Part shown: positions 27,664 through 36,732 of the stretch, piece after piece
Layout of the letters: each line of letters starts with the position of its first letter
Position numbering within the stretch: position 1 is the stretch's first letter
DNA from: Chloroflexota bacterium
GTDB lineage: Bacteria; Chloroflexota; UBA11872; VXOZ01
Length of the DNA stretch: 64,000 nt
Direction: 5' to 3'
Assembly (NCBI GenBank): GCA_026710945.1
Contig: JAPOQA010000013.1
Coordinates: forward strand, 1 to 64,000
Notes under the pieces: generated by a model
Told to the model about the DNA's origin: nothing
What the model saw: only the letters and a program-made list of their open reading frames with translations
Databases searched by the model: none
Made by a program: the position numbers and the translations under genes

Positions 27664-28649
27664 AGGAAGCACCTCATACTACAAAAACGTTGACTGGGCC
27701 TATTCTGATTTGTACACAGCAGAGAGAATGTGAGTGGTGGGCGGTAATGTACTTCGCAACGATGTGCAATCACTGGAAATGAGATAGCAATTGGGAATTA
27801 GACGTAAAGGCCGGACATGGAGGGTAGGACAATAGTTCAGAAGGTCAAGTCACATGGCGGGAAGGACAAATGGAATAGTAGTCTCCCTAAGCACTCACCA
27901 AGGCTGTCCAAAACTGCGGCAATCCCTATGCAAATCAATTTTCGCTACAATTCGAATCACAATTGCCGATGCTTTGGCAAGCCGCAGTTTGAGAGAATGC
28001 TGGTAGCTCAAATAACAAGAGCACAAATCTACGGTAGTTAATCTGGGAATCCTGGGAAGGTAGCGATGCAACGGACGCAAAAAAGCGGAGATTGGGTGCG
28101 GAAGAACAGTGCAAAGCCGAGGAAATCAGAGCGAACGAGGTGTTTCTGCTCCAAAATAGTATAGCAGGGCCGAGATGCAATGGCTAGTCGGATGACGTTC
28201 ATCTCGGTACTTCAGTATCCCGACCGACTCTTTCTGACGGGTGAGGCGGTGACTACAGGCAAGATTCTCTCTTGCCGCCAGTGTGCGTCCCGGTATTCAC
28301 CGTCAGCGTTCTCACTATAGGGCCGCACGATTGAAGGATGTGCCTGAAATGGTCTCGTCCCCGTGGTGAGTCCTAGAGTTGCCGGGCCGGTAGCCGGCCG
28401 GTACTTTACCAAACGGTTAATTGTTGCGGTGCTACCGCTGCAGGGGCTGCGCCTCACCATTAAGAAGGTATACTTAGAGTAAGGCGCACTGCGGTCAATC
28501 GAGGTGATTCTTGTAGGCTGCGACTGACCGAGGCAATGGGCACAAGCACATGCTGCTGGCGCGATGAGGGCCTTCTATCGTACGGAAGCGGTCAGCGGCC
28601 CGATCCACTGAGGTGACATAGGTATGCACTTGCATAGAGAGTTTATTGC
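27664..28649. other. Long intergenic region of about 1 kb
   Basis: No protein gene is supported; several short frames have no recognisable domain. The left half is relatively AT-rich compared with the surroundings. The right half contains a segment with long-range complementary pieces (separate entry, 28234-28458). A TATACT box on the minus strand lies at 28158-28163 without a clear -35. Confidence 0.4.
28234..28458 (+). ncRNA. Candidate structured RNA with alternative pairings, family unknown
   Basis: GGTGAGGCG at 28240-28248 is exactly complementary to CGCCTCACC at 28450-28458, which would close a ~220-nt structure. The overlapping piece CTGACGGGTGA (28234-28244) can instead pair with TCACCGTCAG (28297-28306) with one bulge. 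Internal hairpins include GGCAAGA/TCTTGCC (28258-28276) and GCGGT/ACCGC near 28424-28437. I could not match it to RNase P, tmRNA, 6S, SRP RNA or a riboswitch class. It could be a leader element of the flavoprotein gene 190 bp downstream, an independent RNA, or chance. Confidence 0.3.
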
Positions 28650-30032
28650 ATGCGAAAAGTAGACCTGGTCGTCATCGGCACCGGTCCTGCCGGCCACCGC
28701 GCCGCTATTCAAGCTGCGAAGCTTGGCAAGTCGGTGGTTGCCATCGAGCGCCGGCGCTTTGTGGGTGGCAACTTGGTTAATGCTGGCTCGATCCCGAGCA
28801 AGACCCTGCGGCAGGCAGTGCTCTATCTCACCGGCTTCTTTGAGCGAAATATCTATGGAATCACGTACACGGTCAAGGAAAACATCACGATTGCCGATTT
28901 GATGTTTCGCTGTGAGCACGTCATTAAGAATGAGACCGACGTATTAGAGTTGCAGCTCTCTCGCAACGGTGTGACTCCTCTCTACGGAGATGCCGAATTT
29001 ACCGGTCCGCACCATGTCACCATTGCCTTGGAAGACGGAAAGGCGGAAGAAATCGAAGCGGGCCACGTCATCATCGCAACAGGGAGTCGTCCGGCGCACT
29101 CCGCCATGGTGCCCTTCAACGGCCGAACAATTATCGATACCGATGGCGTGTATATGCTTCAGGAACTCCCTAAACGTCTCGCAATCGTCGGTGCGGGCGT
29201 CATTGGAGTCGAGTATGCGTGTATCTTTGCGGCGCTAGGCATAGATGTGACCCTCGTCGAGCAACGCGATGAGATGCTTGACTTTATCGATGAAGAGATT
29301 CGAGAAGCGCTTTCCTACCACATGCGGGAAGCGGGAATTACGTTCCGATTTCGCGAAGAGGTGGCAGGAGTGAGCGATGAGGGACACCGCATTGTCGCCC
29401 GCACCCGCAGCCGCAAGACGATTATGGCCGACCACCTTCTCTATGCTGGGGGCCGCCAGGGGAACACGGATACACTCAACTTGGCCGCCGCCGGCCTGGA
29501 GGCGGACAAGCGGGGACGGCTGCAAGTCAACGATCAGTTTCAAACCGAAGTGCCCCACATCTATGCCTGCGGCGACGTGATTGGATTTCCGGCCTTGGCG
29601 GCATCTTCTATGGAACAAGGCAGGCTGGCTGCCCGCCACGCATTTGGTGAAGGCGGCTCCTTTAATTCAAACCTCTTCCCGTATGGGATATATACGATTC
29701 CGGAAACTTCAATGGTCGGACAGACCGAGAAAGAGCTGAGCGAGGCCGGGATCCCCTATGAGATTGGAGTGGCCAGGTATCGCGAAATTGCTCGCGGGCA
29801 AATCATCGGCGATCCAAATGGTCTGGTAAAGCTCCTTATTCACGCCGACGACAGGACCATACTCGGTGTCCATCTGCTCGGCACCGGCGCTTCGGAATTA
29901 GTCCATATCGGACAGACGGCGATGGCCCTTGGCGGCACGCTCGACTTCTTTGTGGACAATGTCTTCAACTATCCCACGCTCGCCGAGTGCTACAAAGTGG
30001 CAGCGCTCGATGCCTACAATAAACTCGCTTAA
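28650..30032 (+). CDS. sthA: Soluble pyridine nucleotide transhydrogenase-like flavoprotein (SthA-type)
   Basis: The 460-residue protein is of the pyridine nucleotide-disulfide oxidoreductase family. It has FAD fingerprint VVIGTGPAGHRAAIQAAKLG at the start, NAD(P) fingerprint AIVGAGVIGVEYACIFAALG near residue 180, and a dimerisation domain ending FNYPTLAECYKVAALDAYNKL. The region of the redox-active disulfide reads VNAGSIPSKTLR, with no cysteine. This fits SthA, which shuttles hydride between NADH and NADP without a disulfide, rather than lipoamide dehydrogenase or glutathione reductase. It is monocistronic, preceded by a 1-kb intergenic region. Confidence 0.85.
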   Translation: MRKVDLVVIGTGPAGHRAAIQAAKLGKSVVAIERRRFVGGNLVNAGSIPSKTLRQAVLYLTGFFERNIYGITYTVKENITIADLMFRCEHVIKNETDVLELQLSRNGVTPLYGDAEFTGPHHVTIALEDGKAEEIEAGHVIIATGSRPAHSAMVPFNGRTIIDTDGVYMLQELPKRLAIVGAGVIGVEYACIFAALGIDVTLVEQRDEMLDFIDEEIREALSYHMREAGITFRFREEVAGVSDEGHRIVARTRSRKTIMADHLLYAGGRQGNTDTLNLAAAGLEADKRGRLQVNDQFQTEVPHIYACGDVIGFPALAASSMEQGRLAARHAFGEGGSFNSNLFPYGIYTIPETSMVGQTEKELSEAGIPYEIGVARYREIARGQIIGDPNGLVKLLIHADDRTILGVHLLGTGASELVHIGQTAMALGGTLDFFVDNVFNYPTLAECYKVAALDAYNKLA

Positions 30033-30177
30033 AGCACTCTACCACGCGACAATAAGCGGTTGCTGCCAAGCAGCGGCAGCGCGCGCCTGCACGGCCAGAC
30101 CATGGCTGAGGTAGCGTGATCGAGCGGTGTGACAATGCGCGGTGCCAGGTGCAGTAGGGCGATGCGACTATCGGGCC

Positions 30178-30477
30178 TTAGCGATGAGGTAAGGGCACAT
30201 TCTTTGCTAAGCTCCGCAGGAAGGCGCGCGCGCCGGCATGGGCCGCGTGAAGGCGCACCACGGGCTTCACAAGCCGCTCTCGTGAAATCTCATCGGTGTG
30301 TGCTGCAATACTGGCCGCATGAGCCTGACCACTGTGCAGCACGTCACGCAGGGCAGTGTTGGACCGGCGTACAATGCCCGCGAGAATGAGAGTTAAGGCC
30401 AAGAAGAGTACGGTGCCGATTAGCGCTTCGATGACAAGGATGAGGACCGCTATATCGCGCCAGTGTGCCAGCGTCAT
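30178..30477 (-). CDS. Small single-span membrane protein
   Basis: The 99-residue protein has one strongly hydrophobic helix (about 9-33, VLILVIEALIGTVLFLALTLILAGI) followed by an amphipathic, Ala/His/Arg-rich tail. No domain is recognised. It begins 7 bp after the YtxH-like gene and looks like the last gene of a three-gene cluster of small membrane proteins. Its layout (N-terminal helix, cytosolic helical tail) resembles that of the 30701-31000 gene, and the two may be distant paralogues. Confidence 0.6.
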   Translation of the reverse strand: MTLAHWRDIAVLILVIEALIGTVLFLALTLILAGIVRRSNTALRDVLHSGQAHAASIAAHTDEISRERLVKPVVRLHAAHAGARAFLRSLAKNVPLPHR

Positions 30478-30484
30478 GCTTTCT

Positions 30485-30682
30485 TCACTGCTTCGCTTCC
30501 TCGAAGCGGGCGAGGAGCTCCTGTTCGGTGTCTTGCGCCGCCTGCGCGGCTTCGGTTCTGGCTACTTCAATCTGGCGGCGAATGCTCTCTCTGAATGTCT
30601 CTCCATTGCTCGGAGCCAATAGACCGCCAACTACCATGCCAAGGGAAATTCCCATCGCAAATCCGACCGTAAACCCTAGCAT
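30485..30682 (-). CDS. YtxH-like small membrane protein
   Basis: The 65-residue protein has a Gly-rich transmembrane helix (GFTVGFAMGISLGMVVGGLLAP) followed by a charged amphipathic helix with a run of Glu and Gln. This matches the architecture of YtxH-domain, gas-vesicle/stress-associated small proteins. GGAG lies 8 bases before the ATG. It sits between two other small membrane protein genes on the same strand. Confidence 0.7.
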   Translation of the reverse strand: MLGFTVGFAMGISLGMVVGGLLAPSNGETFRESIRRQIEVARTEAAQAAQDTEQELLARFEEAKQ

Positions 30683-30700
30683 TAACTTGTGCTCCTTGTG

Positions 30701-31000
30701 CTATCTCTTCCTTACACGTGTTACGGCATCCACTAGCGTGCGTGTGAACCGCAGTATGCCAATGGTCCTGCCTGCGGCCTTGGCAGTGGGCCTCACAACG
30801 GCTTCGCTTACAAACTGTGTCGTCCCTTTTACCGTATTGCTGGTCTCGGTAAGAGATCGGAGCAGCGGCCTAATCTCGTCCTGAATAGTGCCGGCAAGTC
30901 GTACTACCGACAGTACCAAAAAGAGGACTGAAAACGCCATGAGTGCTGACACGAGGGCGAGCACAATGACCGCAATGTCGCGAATTTCGCTAAGACCCAA
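30701..31000 (-). CDS. Small membrane protein, DUF948-like
   Basis: The 99-residue protein has one N-terminal membrane helix (IAVIVLALVSALMAFSVLFLVLSVV), then a helical tail with Thr/Glu-rich LLRSLTETSNTVKGTTQFVSEAVVRP. DUF948-type proteins typically have this pattern. The TTG start is supported by AAAGGA about 8 bases upstream; an alternative start cannot be excluded. It is the first of the three small membrane protein genes, about 140 bp downstream of the transglutaminase-like gene. Confidence 0.6.
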   Translation of the reverse strand: MGLSEIRDIAVIVLALVSALMAFSVLFLVLSVVRLAGTIQDEIRPLLRSLTETSNTVKGTTQFVSEAVVRPTAKAAGRTIGILRFTRTLVDAVTRVRKR

Positions 31001-31140
31001 GTCCGCTATCCTTTCTCGTCATTGTGATTCTGAAAGACGAAAGATTGATACTTCTATAGTATATGCTCACCTCTGGCAATAACGCATGCGCCACGTGCAA
31101 CGTCCGGCGTGGCGTCCACGCGCTCTGTACTTATGCGATG

Positions 31141-33600
31141 CTACTGATGAGTACTGCTTGCAGAAGCGCTGACGGGCGTTCTCTTGCGCAAGAAGGGAAT
31201 GAGCCGCTTTGCCCCCAAGCGTAGTCCTCGGCGATAGAGCCGCCAACGGAGCCGCCTCCAGGCCTTGACCGCCGTGTTCTTCTGCGTTGATGAGATGCCT
31301 TGCCCGCTATAGAGCGACTCCGCATACGTCGCGCAGATCGCCCGTACCGCACCATCAGGAAAGCGCTTATCAGAAATCGCGTGCACGTCGTTGAGCAACC
31401 GAAAACCGTATTCATGGGGGGTAAGCGCCGTAGAGCCGGGTATACCTGCGAGCTTGCCGGCGCGCACAAGCTTCCGGTAGACGTGCCGCACCATTTGGTG
31501 GGGTTTCATGCGCCGCTCTTGCACAAAACTGTAGGTGAACCAGCCTGCGACGATAGCGGCCAAAACCAATAGTAGCGGGCGGAGATCGGGCAGATTGGGG
31601 ACTTCCACCCCGAGTATGCTGGTTCCCGGTACACTCCCGCCAAGCACGGTGGCCGCGCCGGTAACCAGGAAGTCCTCATCACCGAGCTCGTCGTAGAATT
31701 CGTCGAGTTCAGGGTTTGCCGAGCCGCTGATCTCAGATGCGAGAATGCCGCGGTCAATAGGCGTCTGGTTGGGGCTGGGCTCGAAGGGAATCCAACCAAG
31801 GCCCGCGAAATACACTTCCGGCCACGTATGCGCCTGTTTTTCGGTCACGACGAATCTTCGTTGCGCCACGTCGTATCGGCCGGTGGCGAATCCCACGGCC
31901 AGGCGGGCAGGAACGCCCACCGTGCGCAGCATGACCACCATGGTGCTGGCATAGTAGTCCGCATAACCGCGCTTAGCCTCGAAGAGGAAATAGTCAACCG
32001 CATCCTTGTCCGCAGGCGGTGGCGGAATGGCAATCGAATAGGGTATTCGCCGCAGGAACAGCTCGATCGCCAGGGCCTTCTCGTATTGTGATTCCTTCCC
32101 GCGCACAACGGTCTTCGTCAAGTCCACCACGCGCTGAGGCAACCTTGGCGATTGCATATACCGGCGGATTTCCGCGGGGACCTCGCCCTGGGCGTTGAGG
32201 AGTTGGTCTTCTGTGGCCGTAGTAACCAGGCTCTCCAGGGTATACTCCAGGTCGGGCACCGCAACGCGTCGCGCACGCAGTAGGTCATAGTCGAGCGGTA
32301 TGTCCGTGGACGCTACCTGCACACGGTACGGAATACTTATGCTTGTAGGAAAGTCCGGCGCAAAGACGATGTCGCTCGGGCTATCCACAATGCGGAACGC
32401 GAAAGTTGCCGGCCGACGATAGCTCACGGGAGGCGGTGGAATAGGCTCTTCATTCGCTCTCCGGTCGAGCAGCGTCCCGCTGGTGTTGTACCAGGTATAG
32501 CCGGTATAGGCATCGAACGTCGCGCCGCGCCAGTAGCCGTTGAAGTTTCTTTCGTCTGTTGTCACATACATGCGGTACGGTTGGCTGAATCGCCTTGGCC
32601 CGCTAAAGAGACGATTGTCGGAGCCCAAGATGAGACCTACGCCGGTAGGATTCTGAATGCCTGAGAATAGACGCTTTGTGGTGTTGTCAATCTCCGACCA
32701 CTCACCGCCGAAAACTGTCCAGAACGTCTCTGATATCGGATTGCTGCCCACTCGCGGGGCCATGGTCGCCATGAACGTAATCGCGGTTGTCAGAATCACG
32801 CTCGCAATCAAGACGTCCAGTCCTACTTCCGTGGCGTAGTCGAGCTTGCGTGACTCCCATCGTTTGTGAAGCGCGTGAAGATTCAAGCGCACCATGAGCA
32901 GGAGCGTCGCGGCGAGAAACAGGACGAAGGGCCAACGCCCCTGGCCGGAGTAGGCCAAATTGATGACCATTGCAACGCCGGGTACGATTGCCGCAATGAG
33001 CACGTCGTTGTGCCGGAAGAAACCCCACGTCGCCACGAACCCAATTGCCCATCCGACGAGTGTGATCCAGAAAACGAACACACCGTTGTCCTCAGAGTAG
33101 GTGCCTCTGATACCTGCCTGCGTCCAATCGACTAAGCGAACGCCAAAGTCACTGGCATTGGTAACAAAGGTGGATGCCGCATCCACCGGAGGAATCGGTT
33201 GCGGCACTCCGCGACCGCCAAGCAGACCGCCCAACGCGCCAAGGATCCACGTGAGCGTATTCAGGAGCAGCGCGAAGGCGTCTTGGAAAATGCGGTCGAC
33301 CGGCGGCAGGGCTTCACTCACGAGCAAGAAGCAATAGACAAGGCCGATGGCAGCGCCAATTAGCCAGCCCTTGCGGGTTCGCCACGATGTGTGGGCGGCA
33401 AGAAAGCCCACGGCCAGGCCGATTGTGGCGGTGGAAAAGATGGCTTCAGTGCCTGTTGCCCAGCCGGACTGATGGATGGCCCAGGAACTTACCAGAACCA
33501 TGGCAGCCAAGAGCAGGAGGGTTAGCCAGTTCTGGAGCAAGGTTTCAAGCAAGCTCGGCTTGTCATCAGACGACGTGTCGGAGTAAACGAAGTTCGCCAT
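31141..33600 (-). CDS. TgpA-like transglutaminase-domain membrane protein lacking the catalytic Cys
   Basis: The 819-residue protein has about seven N-terminal membrane helices (1-270), an extracytoplasmic region with a transglutaminase-like core (about 500-610), one further helix near 675, and a basic cytosolic C-terminus. The core reads KRGYADYYASTMVVMLRTVGVPAR, followed by QAHTWPEVYFAGLGWIPFEPSP. Family members have Cys where this protein has Ala547, so the nucleophile of the Cys-His-Asp triad is absent while the His is kept. It may be a pseudoenzyme or bind peptide without cleavage. It starts 4 bp after the DUF58 gene, a widespread pairing, here without an adjacent MoxR ATPase. Confidence 0.85.
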   Translation of the reverse strand: MANFVYSDTSSDDKPSLLETLLQNWLTLLLLAAMVLVSSWAIHQSGWATGTEAIFSTATIGLAVGFLAAHTSWRTRKGWLIGAAIGLVYCFLLVSEALPPVDRIFQDAFALLLNTLTWILGALGGLLGGRGVPQPIPPVDAASTFVTNASDFGVRLVDWTQAGIRGTYSEDNGVFVFWITLVGWAIGFVATWGFFRHNDVLIAAIVPGVAMVINLAYSGQGRWPFVLFLAATLLLMVRLNLHALHKRWESRKLDYATEVGLDVLIASVILTTAITFMATMAPRVGSNPISETFWTVFGGEWSEIDNTTKRLFSGIQNPTGVGLILGSDNRLFSGPRRFSQPYRMYVTTDERNFNGYWRGATFDAYTGYTWYNTSGTLLDRRANEEPIPPPPVSYRRPATFAFRIVDSPSDIVFAPDFPTSISIPYRVQVASTDIPLDYDLLRARRVAVPDLEYTLESLVTTATEDQLLNAQGEVPAEIRRYMQSPRLPQRVVDLTKTVVRGKESQYEKALAIELFLRRIPYSIAIPPPPADKDAVDYFLFEAKRGYADYYASTMVVMLRTVGVPARLAVGFATGRYDVAQRRFVVTEKQAHTWPEVYFAGLGWIPFEPSPNQTPIDRGILASEISGSANPELDEFYDELGDEDFLVTGAATVLGGSVPGTSILGVEVPNLPDLRPLLLVLAAIVAGWFTYSFVQERRMKPHQMVRHVYRKLVRAGKLAGIPGSTALTPHEYGFRLLNDVHAISDKRFPDGAVRAICATYAESLYSGQGISSTQKNTAVKAWRRLRWRLYRRGLRLGAKRLIPFLRKRTPVSASASSTHQ

Positions 33601-33604
33601 ACTG

Positions 33605-34936
33605 CTAGCCTGCGCTCAGACCATGGACTCGGCCCGTTGCGGTGGTTTCCACTGTTTGTGCGCGGCGCCGGATATCCTCGTCGCCCTTTTCCAAGGCGAT
33701 TGTGCGGAACTCCTGCCCCTGCTCAATTTCAATATACGAGATCCCGGCGGCGCCAAGCGCACTCTGCAATGGAGCACTTGGCTTGGCGCTGCCGAAAGTT
33801 TCCGGCACCAGATGGAGCACTGTGGGTCGTATACCTCTGCGGGACACATTAACCAGGATTGGCGCCAACTCGGGGTCGGTGCTTGGCGTAATGACGATAA
33901 GGCTCATGCTGCCCCGGATTTGCGGTGCGACTTCAGACAACACCTCTCCTACCTTGGCGGTGCCTCGGGCACGAATGACCGCCAGTATCTCCATGATGCG
34001 CCACATGTGCTGGCTGCCCTTATTCGCGCGCAAGACCCGTTGCTCGTCGCCGTAGGTAATTAGGCCAATCGACTTCTGCTCACGTATCAAGCGGTACACC
34101 AATGCGGCGGCGAGCTTAACGGTATATTCCTCCGTAGACTCATCTTCTTCACCTGCCTGAACCGACCTATCCAGGTCGAGCAAGATCCAGGTGCTGCCGC
34201 CCGGTTCCATATCGAATTCCTTCGTCTGTAGGCGGCCGCGTCGGGCAGTGGTGGGCCAATGAATGATGTGCAAGGCGTCTCCGGGCACGTATTCACGGAC
34301 ACTGGCGGCATCGGTGGTGAGGTGCAAGGCGCGCCGCAAGGAGCGTGATTCTCCCGTCTGGCGTCCCGTCGGCAGGGCAAGCCCCGGCACCTCGGTTATA
34401 GGCGGGTAGACGAGAAATGTCGCTTCATCCGGCAGCACCTTGGTGGCGCGAAAGATGCCGAACGGGTCGCCCGTAAACACGCGCAGAGGTCCCAGACGAT
34501 AGAGTCCGCGGCGGCTGCACACAGCGCGCGACTTCCATTCCCGGTGCTCGCGGGGTCCCAGTCCGGTGACGATGCCGGCCTCGTAACCGGGTACGTCTGA
34601 GTGGTCGTTCACTTCCACCCAAAGCACGGGCAGCGCACCGTAATTATCTACGCGAAACGTCTCCACAATCTCATCGCCGAGCGTCGCCCACTTGGAGAGA
34701 AGATGGCGCTCCACGGTTAGGTTGCGGATATTCCGGGTCGTCCAGAAATAGCTCAGGGCAATGAGGCCGAGCATGGCGTAGAGGAAGGAATAGAGCACGT
34801 TGATGCCGGAGATTAGCGCAAGCAGCAAGATGGCGGCGGTCAGCACGAAGATGAGCGGCCGCTCCAGTTCTACCTGTACCGTCCCTCGCTCTGACTGACG
34901 TTCAGCCTCTTGCATCCAGCACCGCCTTATTCCCAT
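33605..34936 (-). CDS. DUF58-domain protein
   Basis: The 443-residue protein has two N-terminal membrane helices (about 28-65), an Ig-like segment, and the DUF58 signature VREYVPGDALHIIHWPTTARRG near residue 225. A VWA-like domain follows with LLDLDRS. DUF58 proteins usually occur with MoxR AAA+ ATPases and transglutaminase-like membrane proteins, and probably organise envelope-associated complexes. Only the transglutaminase-like partner is adjacent. Start choice is uncertain; ATG 34915, seven codons downstream, is an alternative, and neither has a strong ribosome site. Confidence 0.85.
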   Translation of the reverse strand: MGIRRCWMQEAERQSERGTVQVELERPLIFVLTAAILLLALISGINVLYSFLYAMLGLIALSYFWTTRNIRNLTVERHLLSKWATLGDEIVETFRVDNYGALPVLWVEVNDHSDVPGYEAGIVTGLGPREHREWKSRAVCSRRGLYRLGPLRVFTGDPFGIFRATKVLPDEATFLVYPPITEVPGLALPTGRQTGESRSLRRALHLTTDAASVREYVPGDALHIIHWPTTARRGRLQTKEFDMEPGGSTWILLDLDRSVQAGEEDESTEEYTVKLAAALVYRLIREQKSIGLITYGDEQRVLRANKGSQHMWRIMEILAVIRARGTAKVGEVLSEVAPQIRGSMSLIVITPSTDPELAPILVNVSRRGIRPTVLHLVPETFGSAKPSAPLQSALGAAGISYIEIEQGQEFRTIALEKGDEDIRRRAQTVETTATGRVHGLSAG

Positions 34937-35231
34937 GCCGGCAGCGTTTCACGCCCTTCACCTCACTATACCCCAACTCTTGGCAGGTCGCATGACCTGC
35001 ACAGGCAATTCTTGCCAATGAAGGTTCCAGGGATCCCACTGCTGCGTTCGACCATGTTTGCGCCTTCGCGGTTGCCGGCGAATTTGGTACGCAAGGTGGT
35101 CTGTAGGGAGTGGCCCTGTGCTACGATTAAGGCAGGATCATGGAGCGCAGACGTTGCCCCATTTACGTACATTCGTAGTGTGTGGAGTACTGGCCGTCAT
35201 GACAAATGATTACTAGAAAGGAAACCCAGAC

Positions 35232-36548
35232 GTGGCCAACTTCGTCGCAGACGCCGACTTCGTAGCAAACGCCGACTTCGTCGCAGACGCCGTACAAGAG
35301 GATCTCGCCGGACTAGAGTCAATCGCCCGGCAAGACCCGGCAGTCTACCAATGGATTGTGAAAGAGCGCCAACGCCAGGAAGACCACCTGGAACTCATCG
35401 CTTCCGAGAATTACACGAGCGTAGCGGTTCGCGAGGCGTGCGGCTCTATTCTTACGAACAAGTACGCTGAAGGCTATCCGGGACGGCGCTATTACGGCGG
35501 CTGCGAATTCGTGGATGAGATCGAGCAACTGGCAATCGATCGCGCAAAGGCGCTCTTCGGCGCGGAACACGCCAACGTGCAGCCATATTCCGGTTCCAAT
35601 CCCAATGCCGCGGTCTACCTTGCCATGCTGGAGCCCGGCGATACGGTCATGGGCATGTCCCTAGCCCAAGGCGGGCACCTCACTCACGGGCACCCCAAGA
35701 ACTTTTCCGGACTCGTCTATAAATTCGTCCCCTATGGGGTGAATCTGGATACGGAGCTCATCGATTACGCCGAGGTGGAGCGCATTGCCCACGAGTGCCA
35801 GCCGCGCTTAATCGTCGGTGGGGCTACGGCTTACTCGCGCATCATTGACTTCGCCCGCTTGAGAGAAATTGCAGACTCCGTCGGCGCGCTCTTCATGGTA
35901 GACATGGCGCACATTGCCGGTCTCGTCGCCACCGGCCTCCATCCCAGCCCGGTGCCCCACGCGCATTTCGTAACCTCGTCCACCCACAAGACGCTGCGTG
36001 GGCCTCGCGGCGGCATAATCCTCTGCCAGGAGGAGTTTGCCAAGAAGGTGGATAGCGCGATATTTCCCGGCCTGCAAGGCGGCCCATTCATGCACATCAT
36101 GGCAGGCAAAGCGGTAGCATTGGCGGAGGCGATGACGCCGGAATTCAGGGCGTATAGCGAGTCCGTCCTAGAAAACGCAGACGCGCTTGCCACGACTCTC
36201 AGGGAGCACGGCCTGCGCGTTGTCTCCGATGGCACGGATAACCACCTCATGGTCGTGGACTTTGGCAAAGAGGGACCCTCCGGCAAGGTGGTGGAGGCTG
36301 CTCTGGCCAAGGCCAACATCACCGTAAACAAGAACACGGTACCGCGCGAGACTCGCTCGGCGTTTGTGACCAGTGGCATTCGCATTGGGTCGCCGGCGGT
36401 TACGTCGCGCGGCATGGGCGTGCCGGAAATGCAGCGCATCGGGACCGGCATGGCAGAGGTAGTCCACAATCGCAAGGACGCGGCCACGTTGCAGCGAGTA
36501 CAGCGGGACGTGCTCGATCTCTGTGACGCGTTCCCCGCGCCGGCGTAA
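35232..36548 (+). CDS. glyA: Serine hydroxymethyltransferase with repeat-bearing N-terminus
   Basis: The 438-residue protein is [36 protein letters not shown] is seen at the expected place, and Lys253 in [14 protein letters not shown] is the PLP lysine. It converts serine and tetrahydrofolate to glycine and methylene-THF, and could draw on glycine from betaine demethylation. The first ~20 residues consist of a six-residue unit repeated three times ([18 protein letters not shown]) and are not part of the family. The GTG start has an AGGAAACC site upstream; starting after the repeat would need a non-standard codon, so the repeat is likely translated. Confidence 0.93.
   Translation: MANFVADADFVANADFVADAVQEDLAGLESIARQDPAVYQWIVKERQRQEDHLELIASENYTSVAVREACGSILTNKYAEGYPGRRYYGGCEFVDEIEQLAIDRAKALFGAEHANVQPYSGSNPNAAVYLAMLEPGDTVMGMSLAQGGHLTHGHPKNFSGLVYKFVPYGVNLDTELIDYAEVERIAHECQPRLIVGGATAYSRIIDFARLREIADSVGALFMVDMAHIAGLVATGLHPSPVPHAHFVTSSTHKTLRGPRGGIILCQEEFAKKVDSAIFPGLQGGPFMHIMAGKAVALAEAMTPEFRAYSESVLENADALATTLREHGLRVVSDGTDNHLMVVDFGKEGPSGKVVEAALAKANITVNKNTVPRETRSAFVTSGIRIGSPAVTSRGMGVPEMQRIGTGMAEVVHNRKDAATLQRVQRDVLDLCDAFPAPA
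35238..35291 (+). repeat. Three 18-bp tandem repeats inside the glyA 5' end
   Basis: Units 35238-35255, 35256-35273 and 35274-35291 share ACTTCGT-GCA-ACGCC and keep the frame. Differences are limited to a few positions per unit. Such in-frame microduplication adds 12 to 18 residues to the N-terminus of SHMT. Confidence 0.85.
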
Positions 36549-36623
36549 GCATACAGCACCTAGTTCAAGGCACATTACTGTCAGTTCCGGAGACTGTATC
36601 CTAGTTCATATACGTTTATAGAT

Positions 36624-36652
36624 TTGACAGTCAAGACTCTTTCATTTAGGGT
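36624..36652 (+). promoter_or_regulatory. Possible promoter before the Thr/Ala-repeat protein gene
   Basis: A perfect -35 box TTGACA (36624-36629) is followed after 17 bases by TAGGGT, a poor -10; TATGTT, four bases further, is the alternative with a long spacer. Position 80 bp before the start codon is suitable. Confidence 0.35.
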
Positions 36653-36732
36653 ATGTTGAAGGTAGGGAGTCACGCCTGCGAAAGGCTGCATGAATTGTGC
36701 AGCTTTGTTCGCTGCCTGGATGGGAGATCCCG

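Noticed and set aside
27817-28041. Possible small gene in the 1-kb intergenic region
   Set aside because: No domain, no ribosome site and no conserved context; composition looks random.
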